IMG/VR virus record: IMGVR_UViG_3300010883_000055 | Coordinates: 1 to 47,628 of that record | From: a virus | Length of the DNA: 47,628 nucleotides | Direction: 5' to 3' (one strand) | Translations under genes and position numbers: made by a program | The notes under the pieces: model-generated | What the model was told of the DNA's origin: nothing | The model's input: only the letters and a program-made list of their open reading frames with translations | The model's database searches: none | In this document: positions 9,362 through 18,076 of the stretch, in pieces | How the letters are laid out: every line of letters begins with the position of its first letter | Position numbering within the stretch: position 1 is the stretch's first letter

Positions 9362-12300
9362 ATTCACAGTTTAAATTAGTATGCTCTCAAAGCGCGTGGC
9401 CTCTAGATGCATCTACCCACTTTTTATTAATGAACGTGCCCATGGGCTGCTATTGTTCAGCAAGTGCTAACCCTTTAGCGGGTGACCCTGGTGAATTACA
9501 AAATCATTATACTATAGTTCACTCTAATCATGGTGATATTTATGCAGCCGTTACTTGTAGTGGTTTATCCCCTTTGGGAGACCCAGGCCTCGGCCCAGAT
9601 TTAATACCTTCTATAGAGAATCTTCCCGGGAATCCCGGAAGCGGACCGATTTATAATCGAACTCATACTTTGTCGGCCAATCAATCTTTTTCGCAACCCA
9701 CGGGTATGCATATTTATCAAACTCAAAGTATCGAGGTACAATTAATAACAGCATATTCAGACGCCAATCCATTAAGCGGCACTCACCCCATAGGTTTCCC
9801 GCAGCTTTACGCCGGCAATGCCCTCTGGGAAACAGATCGTTTAGCTAACTGTGAGAGCTATTATCCTATTATTAGATCTAGTTCCGCGCAAGGCGTTGTA
9901 GCTGGTGTCGAAAATCTTGTAAACCCCTTTTATGATGATTATCCTAAATATAATGAATTGATGCGACTTAAAAACCAGGATTATTCTATTATACCCGAAT
10001 TTCGTATAAGTGAACATTTGCCCTTTTATTTAAATGAAAGAAAAGGAAACTTCTTGGCCATCAATGCATCGGAATTCGAGATTCCGGGGGTGACTGGAAG
10101 TGAAACTTTCTGGATATCTGGGGAAAACAACATTGCCGAGCAAGTCGAAGCCCAAAATCTTCAGAATAGCTCACAACCTAATTTTTATAAAATATATTCT
10201 AATTCGGATTTTATGAAACAGTTTAGTCGCGTCCGACATGATCACGAAGATTTTGTAGATCCCACAACCATTAAGTTAACCTGCAAAGCTTTATTAAAAT
10301 TAAATCCTTATGATGGGTTTTATCCAGCTGACAGAACACTTCAAATAGCCCATTTAGCTAAAATGGATTATGGTTCCCACCTCACGCCTCATATTTCAGG
10401 CGCCGAGGCGGTAGGAAATATAGTTGGGGAACTCTTGAGTAATCCCACCAGCGCGTCTGCGGTATCGTGGACTCAGCGCCCCTTTTGGAGCATTCTCTTT
10501 GGCCCGGGACTTTTATATAATTCTATTAAATCCGGGATGGCGGTAGATTACCCCGTTTATACAGGCTCTTATGCTAACGTTAATTATCAAACCGCTGTTT
10601 CTGGGGCCGGCACTGGAACCGGCACTGGATTTGGAACCGCCACTGGAAGTTTAATGTGGGCCCTCGGGACTGGATCTCTTGGAACCGGCGGATTTGATTA
10701 TCGAGTACCTTTTGAAGCTCTGGTAGAGCCCCATCGTTATTTGGCCAATAACATTCCGTTGTTTGATATGGAGCCTAATCCGGATGCGGGCTATAACTAT
10801 GGATTTTATAAAGATAGTCAAAATAATTTACCCCTTCCTACTTCTAATATTTTTCAAAAATATCCGGAAACGGCCTCTTTCTGGGAATCTTTGAGTATTG
10901 CATGGAATGGTAATCAGAATACTGGTTTATATGTACGCGCAATAAATAATTTCTTGGGGGAAGTACCCGAATTCTTTTTACCACGTGGAAAGTTTTCGAG
11001 CATTTCGTCCGCCAAAGAGCAAGAGTTCGGCAGTGTAGTATCAGGCAATTATTATGGTATGAGAGTAAAACTTTATCGGACCATGGATGGAGAAAGACAG
11101 TGGTCCACGCGCGGGCTAAACCATGATGGTGAATCGGTTATTGATTTTGAACTGCCGCAAGATCCTATCAATGCTAGGTTCTCGGAGCCCCCATTAAAAG
11201 AAAATTTTACTTTATATTCACGACCTTCTGCTTTTGGACCTCCGTGTGCTGCTACTGGGAGTTTTGCGACTGGAGAATATTATCCAACCCTCCCCTCCAC
11301 ATTAGGTGCAGTGTTCGGCAATCCTCTCTTGCGTTTAAGGAATATAGGCCGTAGACCATCTGACGCCACGCAAGGTTTTTATTGTCCCTACACTCCCCCC
11401 TATAAAGATGGAGAGGCATGGGCAGATATTATTTTTAGACCCCCTGTATCTAGGGATACTGGGGAGTTAACTATTAATGAGATACAAAACAATATGATGA
11501 TCTTACTCCAAAGAATAGATCCACTTGTATATGGAGAAATACAAGAGCAGTTTATGTACAACGCCGATGGCCTTGCAGCAAATGACTATCATCATCCCAG
11601 TTATGACTCGACATGGTATAACGAGGGAGTTGGTTCTCAAGGGAACACGCGTCTCAATGCTATTTGGAACGCTACCAGCGGCACCGGCGGCCTGATTGGC
11701 CCGGATATCGAATCTGCTTTCGTTGACGCAAGGTATCCATTAGGCGCCTTCTCTGCAAACAATTATGCAATGCAATTAAATGCCTCAATTAATCTATTCG
11801 GCCGTGAGGATAATAGATGGGTGATGCAACCTAAATTTGAAACCCCTCATTATAATTTTAATAATATCAAAAGCGATGTAGGCTATATCCCCCCTGCAGA
11901 TGGACCATCAGAAACTTCTTCCGCTACTAATCCGAATAGTGTCGCCATATCTCTTCATGGGTCAGAATCTGTTCCACGCGGTATGTGGCACCAATTTGGG
12001 CAAATGGAAGATCAAAAAGGGATTTATTTAGAAATAAACGACATTCCACAAAACTATATTGAACATCGATTAATAAATCATTGGCCAGCAGACCAATTTG
12101 GAGGAGGACTGAGTTTTTGGTATCCGGGTCGATCTCGCATTGGATCACGCGAGCCGGGGGTAACCGAGATTCAAAGTGCTTATTACGGTTTTGAACCAGA
12201 TTCAAGCCCAGTTTTCCCTTATGGGCCGGCCAATGGAACTCCGTCGCCCGGGATTCACTCATTAGCAGATATATTGGGATTTAAGAATTCCATCCGGTTG

Positions 12301-13335
12301 GGCCAAACAGCTAATAGTAAAACTATTTACGAGGCGGTTGTAGCAGTTCCATTTTTAGAAAAAGATGGAGAGAGAAAGTTTTTTGAAATTCCTCGGCAGG
12401 TTATCGCCATCGCTTCTGGAGATTTGAGTGGTACCGATGCAATCGACCGCGCGAAAGCCAATGTGACAGCAACCGGACAAGCTATTTCGGAAGCGTTATT
12501 GCCCCTACAAAATGATGATATTATTACTGGAGCCGACGCGTCGGCAGCAATAGCACAAGGAGCAGCTACAGCGGGAGCCAATACTACTACAGCGGGAACA
12601 GGTGAATTGGTCCAAAACAAACAAATTTTATCTATGGTTAACAAAATGAAAAAGTTTATTTTTCCACCTCGCATGGACTTTATTAAAAACACAGAAATCA
12701 CCCCTTTCGCCATGTATATTTTTGAGTTTCGAGCCACACTTTCACAATGTGATTTATCTAAAATATGGCAAAATGTACTACCAGATATTGGGCGCAGTTT
12801 TGAATCTCAAGAAGTTTCGATTTCGCATAAATTGCTTTCCAACGAATTAATGGGAAATTTTGAGGGAGTCCATCAAGAATCACCCAAAGACGAAGTACAA
12901 TGGATGGTCTTTAAAGTCAAACAACGCGCCCAAGATAGCTATTTTGAAAAAACGATCAGATATAAAAATGATAAGACTAAAAATGTTTCCTTTGATTATA
13001 GTTATAACTGGCCCTATGATTATTTTTCTTTAGTGGAGTTTGTTAAAATGGACGGATCAATTGGATTTGGAACTGAGTTGGCTGCCGATTTGAAAGTCTT
13101 GGGAACAATGGATGGTTCTAACACCAGCACGGCCGATTTATTAGATAAGGGAGTCCGTTCAGAAAGACCGCTCGCTGGCCTCGCTTCTCAATTGCTTGCC
13201 GAAACCAAAGGAATGACCAAAGAAGAAAAGAAGACAAGCAATATGGAGAAACGTTCGGAAAAACGAAAAGATCAACTAGAAAAAGGAGCTTTCGGGAATT
13301 CTACGAGAACTCCGAAGGACAAAGATAAAAAATGA
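9352..13335 (+). CDS. large virion structural protein (1327 aa)
   Basis: I prefer the ATG at 9352 over the in-frame ATG at 9334, because GGAGAGGAGA lies a few bases upstream of 9352; the overlap with the preceding stop is then 10 bases. No catalytic motif is visible. A Gly/Thr-rich low-complexity stretch ('GTGTGFGTATGS') lies near residues 416-446, and an Ala/Thr/Gly-rich stretch precedes the C-terminal part. Residues about 1093-1243 ('MKKFIFPPRMDFIKN', 'MYIFEFRATLSQCDL', 'SYNWPYDYFSLVEFVKMD') look like a compact, better conserved domain, followed by a Lys-rich tail. Position inside a run of giant tail genes suggests a baseplate or tail-associated protein. The family is not recognised. Confidence 0.8.
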   Translation: MPLNSQFKLVCSQSAWPLDASTHFLLMNVPMGCYCSASANPLAGDPGELQNHYTIVHSNHGDIYAAVTCSGLSPLGDPGLGPDLIPSIENLPGNPGSGPIYNRTHTLSANQSFSQPTGMHIYQTQSIEVQLITAYSDANPLSGTHPIGFPQLYAGNALWETDRLANCESYYPIIRSSSAQGVVAGVENLVNPFYDDYPKYNELMRLKNQDYSIIPEFRISEHLPFYLNERKGNFLAINASEFEIPGVTGSETFWISGENNIAEQVEAQNLQNSSQPNFYKIYSNSDFMKQFSRVRHDHEDFVDPTTIKLTCKALLKLNPYDGFYPADRTLQIAHLAKMDYGSHLTPHISGAEAVGNIVGELLSNPTSASAVSWTQRPFWSILFGPGLLYNSIKSGMAVDYPVYTGSYANVNYQTAVSGAGTGTGTGFGTATGSLMWALGTGSLGTGGFDYRVPFEALVEPHRYLANNIPLFDMEPNPDAGYNYGFYKDSQNNLPLPTSNIFQKYPETASFWESLSIAWNGNQNTGLYVRAINNFLGEVPEFFLPRGKFSSISSAKEQEFGSVVSGNYYGMRVKLYRTMDGERQWSTRGLNHDGESVIDFELPQDPINARFSEPPLKENFTLYSRPSAFGPPCAATGSFATGEYYPTLPSTLGAVFGNPLLRLRNIGRRPSDATQGFYCPYTPPYKDGEAWADIIFRPPVSRDTGELTINEIQNNMMILLQRIDPLVYGEIQEQFMYNADGLAANDYHHPSYDSTWYNEGVGSQGNTRLNAIWNATSGTGGLIGPDIESAFVDARYPLGAFSANNYAMQLNASINLFGREDNRWVMQPKFETPHYNFNNIKSDVGYIPPADGPSETSSATNPNSVAISLHGSESVPRGMWHQFGQMEDQKGIYLEINDIPQNYIEHRLINHWPADQFGGGLSFWYPGRSRIGSREPGVTEIQSAYYGFEPDSSPVFPYGPANGTPSPGIHSLADILGFKNSIRLGQTANSKTIYEAVVAVPFLEKDGERKFFEIPRQVIAIASGDLSGTDAIDRAKANVTATGQAISEALLPLQNDDIITGADASAAIAQGAATAGANTTTAGTGELVQNKQILSMVNKMKKFIFPPRMDFIKNTEITPFAMYIFEFRATLSQCDLSKIWQNVLPDIGRSFESQEVSISHKLLSNELMGNFEGVHQESPKDEVQWMVFKVKQRAQDSYFEKTIRYKNDKTKNVSFDYSYNWPYDYFSLVEFVKMDGSIGFGTELAADLKVLGTMDGSNTSTADLLDKGVRSERPLAGLASQLLAETKGMTKEEKKTSNMEKRSEKRKDQLEKGAFGNSTRTPKDKDKK

Positions 13336-14417
13336 TATTTTTTAATCCCAAAGAAGATGTATTGGATATTGAATTAACTCAATATGGTAAATATTTATTA
13401 TCTATTGGGAAATGGAAACCGGTATATTATGCATTTTTTGATAATGATATTTTATATGACGGCGCCGCCGGCGGGATTGTGGAGAGCCAAAATGATATAG
13501 AAACCCGGATTCAAGATAATACCCCCCGGCTAAGAACTCAACATTCTTTTACCAGCCGGGAAACTGCTTTTGCTCAATATTATGACAGGAACCAAGATCC
13601 AACAATTAGTGAATATGATCGTATTAAAATGCAATCCATTCCTGAAAAACTATATTCTTTAACAGCCCCCCTTGGTTCTGCCGATTTAAATTTCGATATT
13701 TCCCCCCGGTTAAAATTACAAGTTTATGAAGGGACTATTAGCTCATCCAGTGGTATGACAACAGGATCTTTTCAACAACTACGCATTCCTCAAATAGATA
13801 TGAATATTGTTTATAAAACCGAATTCAAAAATATTTCTGACGCCACCACTTATCAACGAGATCAAGGCGTCTTTGACCCAAACCAGCAAGCTGAAGGCTT
13901 AAATCTGGGAGTATTTAAAGACGGGAACTATATTTATGTTACCCCGGATAGTATTTTATTGACATTGGAGGAAGAAAATAGTGTTTTCAGTAAAGAAAAC
14001 TTTGAAATTGAAGTATTTAAAATCGAACATGAGATTGATCCTACGGATCAACAACTGAAAGAAATTTTAACACCTCTATCTTTTATGACCCAACCCACTC
14101 CCATTAAAGACAATATTCTACAGTCTCCTACCCATAATCCTAATATTTATCTCCCGGACGCCTCTTTCGTAGAATATTATTTTAATCTTTATGTAGATCA
14201 CGAAATAGATGAATCAGCTATTTGTCGTTCGGTTAGTAATCTCAAATCTTTGGGAATTTATGTAGATGAAGAACTAGATTGCCCTGATATTCCCTTTGCT
14301 CCAGTTCGCAAAGATATTTATGGACCTTCCGGATTCTCGGATGTCCAAGTCTGTGACACTGATCCTCCCGACACATTACCTGTCGCGACATATAATAAAA
14401 ATTCTTCCAATGACTAG
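13332..14417 (+). CDS. structural protein with LTxxGxxxL N-terminal module
   Basis: Begins in a four-base ATGA overlap with the preceding gene, so translation is probably coupled. The 361-residue product starts with 'EDVLDIELTQYGKYLLSIG' followed by 'YYAFFDNDILYDG'. The same spacing of residues (LD..LT..G...L..G, then F.DD.I.Y) occurs at the start of the gene at 20911, so the two share an N-terminal module. The rest is mixed alpha/beta without transmembrane segments or catalytic signatures, and ends in an Asn/Ser-rich tail. Its place between giant tail genes suggests a virion protein of the baseplate or tail. Function is unknown. Confidence 0.8.
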   Translation: MIFFNPKEDVLDIELTQYGKYLLSIGKWKPVYYAFFDNDILYDGAAGGIVESQNDIETRIQDNTPRLRTQHSFTSRETAFAQYYDRNQDPTISEYDRIKMQSIPEKLYSLTAPLGSADLNFDISPRLKLQVYEGTISSSSGMTTGSFQQLRIPQIDMNIVYKTEFKNISDATTYQRDQGVFDPNQQAEGLNLGVFKDGNYIYVTPDSILLTLEEENSVFSKENFEIEVFKIEHEIDPTDQQLKEILTPLSFMTQPTPIKDNILQSPTHNPNIYLPDASFVEYYFNLYVDHEIDESAICRSVSNLKSLGIYVDEELDCPDIPFAPVRKDIYGPSGFSDVQVCDTDPPDTLPVATYNKNSSND

Positions 14418-14428
14418 TTAATAACACC

Positions 14429-17400
14429 ATGAATTTCAATATTACCGACATCGATGCTTCGCTTTTACCAGATGTATTTTTAACCAAAATTTTGCTGGAA
14501 ACTAGTAGTACTCCTCAAGAAGTAAAGGGCGCCCAAGAAAGATTATTTGGGAAGGGGCGCCCCTGGGCCAAAAATCCCGCAGAAGGTAATAGTGGATCTT
14601 CTCCTAGTTCTACTATCGCTCCCCAAGACCGTTCTTTAAAGATAACATTGTCTTTAACTATAATGGATTTTATTGATGAAAACGGGCTCACATCGTGGTT
14701 TTATAACGAAGATTTAACTAAGTATCTAACGATTAGAATCATTCAGAGTCAATCGGAAGAAATAACCGAAAGTTTACGAAAGGGAACTTTCAGCGCGCTT
14801 CAACTTCCCAATAATAAAAAATATTTTGATATTAAAGACATACCAGTTAAGAAAACCCAGGAACCTATTACTAATTTTAGTAGTATTAATTCTAGCAGCG
14901 GCCGCCGGGTATTTAATATTGATTATAGAGTAAACTTTATTATTAATGATTTAGAACCTTACCATCTTTCTTATTTTGCTTTTTGTTATTTAGATCTGAA
15001 GGCATTAATAAATGATTATAATATGGGTTTTTTACTACCAGACGGAGATCCAACTACAGTTCGTGGGACTGTAGTAGGCGACCGAGTGATACACGACGGA
15101 ATCCTTCAATTGGAAACATATCAATATTTATTTGCCGGCTCGCATAGCGGCGCCGGAATCACTAGTGGCCAGATATGGACAGGTCCTGTTCACCAAGTGA
15201 AACCCAATCAGGCAGCTCAGGGGGAACAATTCAATGCCACCGGGGGGAAATCCTCCGCTTATAACTGGAAGACAGGCGCCACCACCAGTTCAGATTCTAA
15301 ATATTTAATTCGTCGGAAGGTAGCTAATAATAAAATCCAAGATTATAGAGAACTCGATACCATTAAACTTATGGATTTTGATTTAGTCCCGGCTAAGAAT
15401 ATATTTTCTCAATTTGAGAAAGGGAAAAGGGGATCTCAAAGAGTCATCCAAAATGCTCCAGAAGTATATTTTTCAGATGCTTTTTTATCTTACAGCGAAG
15501 ATGGGGGGAGTAAATTCTTATTTCAGTTAGATTACAATCGTATTTTACGCGATAATACCCAGTTTGGAAGCATTTTTGATCAGGCATCTAACCCCGAGTC
15601 TCTTCAACAGATATACAAGTTGTCTCCGATCTTATCACTCAAAGTACTACGACGACGCGTAGATATAGGCATCGCGAATAATCGTTTAGGGAGCCCCGTA
15701 AAAGGTCAGATAAAAGTACATGAACTTAGCAATGAAAAACTTATAGTCACATCTGGCGATAAAAATGGGATTCTTCGGGAGACTATAAACCCTCCCAGAA
15801 TGAAGCACGCGAAGTCCGGGGACAAAGAAGGGCGCCCCATTAAGAAATATTGGCGCGCCGCAAGTAATCTTAGAAGCCGCAACGAGACTGATCCTATTAT
15901 CGGAGCTATAAAAGAAACTCCCCCAATACTTGGAACTACCTTTAGAACTTTCACAGTATCAGATTGGAGCGCTCAACATATAACAGACGGTTATTATCAA
16001 TATGGTATACAAATAGAAATTAAAGACGGAACTATTGATTTTCTTAACCGCCAAATGAAACGTATTATCGAGATTAAACAAGATCTGGATTCATATTATA
16101 GCGTGGCATCGATGCCTACCTCTTATAATGAGGCATCTGGACGATTCGAAGATAATGGCAAGAAAATAAAGACATATTATCGTTCAGTTTCCCTTCCTAA
16201 AAAACCCTGGGTTAAATCAATAGCCATTTTTATAGATATTCTAACTTCTCTCACAACTATTAACGAGCCCAACGCGCTTGCAATCCGACTTTTATCTTTT
16301 CTCAATCCCTCGACTACAAGTTTAGAAGGTATCAATGCGTTTATTAACTTGGTAGCCATGTTAGAAACTAAAATAATAAATATTTTGGGCCCGAAACTTC
16401 GTGATGATGTGGGTACGTCGACAAAACAATGGGCGCGCGCAAGATTCAAACCATCCGTAATAACACTCACACGCTACTTTAATGAAACATGGAATAGTAA
16501 CGAACGCAGCGATATAGGGTTGGATTATTTGGCCGTCCCCAATATATCAAACGGGATTGGGTTAAAGGGAATAACAACAAAGGATTTTATAAAAAGAGTT
16601 GAGCAAGAAACAGAAATGTATTGGAATGGGAAAAACGCTAAAGAGCTTGAAAGTAAGATAGGAAATACAAAGACTGCAGGAATAACTCCCGAAATCCAAG
16701 GAATCTTAGATATTTCACAACGAGAATATTCTTATCTTACGGTAGGCACCTGCCACGCCGGTAATGGGGATGTTATCCAGCGCACGGGCAAAGGCATCGG
16801 ACCCTCCACAATGCCTCAATATGACGCGTTAACATGTGTTTATGTGGGGATATCTACCGGTGAGATTGAGCCGCCCCGACCTTCCCCCCAACGTGGGACT
16901 CAAGATACAAATAAGATGTCCACTGCTGGGACATATGCCCGCGATGAACTTTTATCTAAACTGGGTATCGTTTTATTAGAAAATACTATAACTCAATATG
17001 AAGAAATAAATGGTCAAGAATATGATAAGTCGTCTCAAAAAGATCCCGGAATGGTCGCAGTAAGTGATATTTTAGGCCCTTTAGATTTGCAAGTGAGAGA
17101 AAATTTAGAATCCCGAGGACGATCGGGGTGTGACCATAAAATATTAGATAATGATTTAGCCATTGTTGATCAAAAAGCTACCCCTATTTCTCTTATGGTC
17201 CTCCAAAATGTAGTAGCAAACGGAAACTTAAGGAATGTAAGTCCATCCGGACCTGTGGGTTTTAAATCGGCATATGAATCCACGCCCCCTTTCAGTTTAC
17301 AAATGTATGATTTAAATCGACCCGATAATGTATTAGCTAAATTAATAAATACTTATAAACCTCTATCCCCGATCCCTTCAGCCGAAGATCAGAGTATAAC

Positions 17401-18076
17401 TAACGAAACATCGCTGAAACAAACCCCTCCACCCCTCACTTCTTATGACTACCGAATTATTTTTGATCAAGTCCCCAATCAGATTGTATCTCTCTTTTTA
17501 AGTAGGAATGAAGCAGTAACTAACAACTGGGCAGATACGGATGTGGATTTACCTACGAATATTGAAACCTCTGAATACTTCCGTTATAATTATAATATGA
17601 TTGCCAAAGTAGAAGTCTTGACTGGGTATAATACTACAAATACTTTCTCAGGAACACGAGGCGCCCTCGCGTCTGGAGTCACTGGTAAAAACATTTCGCT
17701 GATGATGTCTCCAAAATTTCAGTCTCTCAAAAAAGAACATTTACAGCGGCTTCCATCAGGAAAATTATTATTATGTCGTTTTCGACAATATCAAAATAAG
17801 ATATTAGGTATCGGTACCTCTCCTGGAATATCAGTTAAATATTTTGATCAATATTTCCTTTTGTCCGGAACTCAAGAAGGTTTACAAACGATTGATACTG
17901 TCTCAACACCAGATATGGGCCTAGATGCTCTGTCTTTAAGCAGGATGAGCGTGGGGCATCGAGTTCTGGGCTCCGTGGAAGATGCTTATAAAAGCTCTAA
18001 AAAAATAAGTTCTTCTTTTCAAAGTAATATAAGGGTTCAAAACGGATCCTCGCGTCAAAAACTGGAGATTATTTAA
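14429..18076 (+). CDS. large structural protein (1215 aa), baseplate/tail candidate
   Basis: No convincing Shine-Dalgarno sequence precedes the ATG (upstream AATAACACC), and an in-frame stop just upstream excludes a longer product from that side. Reinitiation after the stop at 14417 is plausible. The protein is mixed alpha/beta with long hydrophilic stretches and no signal peptide. A helical region near residues 590-660 ('WVKSIAIFIDILTSLTTI', 'FINLVAMLETKIINIL') is the most hydrophobic part, but is not clearly a membrane anchor. I do not recognise the family. Its overlapping neighbours and size fit a tail or baseplate component. Confidence 0.78.
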   Translation: MNFNITDIDASLLPDVFLTKILLETSSTPQEVKGAQERLFGKGRPWAKNPAEGNSGSSPSSTIAPQDRSLKITLSLTIMDFIDENGLTSWFYNEDLTKYLTIRIIQSQSEEITESLRKGTFSALQLPNNKKYFDIKDIPVKKTQEPITNFSSINSSSGRRVFNIDYRVNFIINDLEPYHLSYFAFCYLDLKALINDYNMGFLLPDGDPTTVRGTVVGDRVIHDGILQLETYQYLFAGSHSGAGITSGQIWTGPVHQVKPNQAAQGEQFNATGGKSSAYNWKTGATTSSDSKYLIRRKVANNKIQDYRELDTIKLMDFDLVPAKNIFSQFEKGKRGSQRVIQNAPEVYFSDAFLSYSEDGGSKFLFQLDYNRILRDNTQFGSIFDQASNPESLQQIYKLSPILSLKVLRRRVDIGIANNRLGSPVKGQIKVHELSNEKLIVTSGDKNGILRETINPPRMKHAKSGDKEGRPIKKYWRAASNLRSRNETDPIIGAIKETPPILGTTFRTFTVSDWSAQHITDGYYQYGIQIEIKDGTIDFLNRQMKRIIEIKQDLDSYYSVASMPTSYNEASGRFEDNGKKIKTYYRSVSLPKKPWVKSIAIFIDILTSLTTINEPNALAIRLLSFLNPSTTSLEGINAFINLVAMLETKIINILGPKLRDDVGTSTKQWARARFKPSVITLTRYFNETWNSNERSDIGLDYLAVPNISNGIGLKGITTKDFIKRVEQETEMYWNGKNAKELESKIGNTKTAGITPEIQGILDISQREYSYLTVGTCHAGNGDVIQRTGKGIGPSTMPQYDALTCVYVGISTGEIEPPRPSPQRGTQDTNKMSTAGTYARDELLSKLGIVLLENTITQYEEINGQEYDKSSQKDPGMVAVSDILGPLDLQVRENLESRGRSGCDHKILDNDLAIVDQKATPISLMVLQNVVANGNLRNVSPSGPVGFKSAYESTPPFSLQMYDLNRPDNVLAKLINTYKPLSPIPSAEDQSITNETSLKQTPPPLTSYDYRIIFDQVPNQIVSLFLSRNEAVTNNWADTDVDLPTNIETSEYFRYNYNMIAKVEVLTGYNTTNTFSGTRGALASGVTGKNISLMMSPKFQSLKKEHLQRLPSGKLLLCRFRQYQNKILGIGTSPGISVKYFDQYFLLSGTQEGLQTIDTVSTPDMGLDALSLSRMSVGHRVLGSVEDAYKSSKKISSSFQSNIRVQNGSSRQKLEII

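Noticed and set aside
10596-10690. Repetitive GGCACTGGAACC-like bases that could be a microsatellite or repeat array
   Set aside because: The repeats are in frame and encode a Gly/Thr-rich linker; there are no spacers and no array structure.
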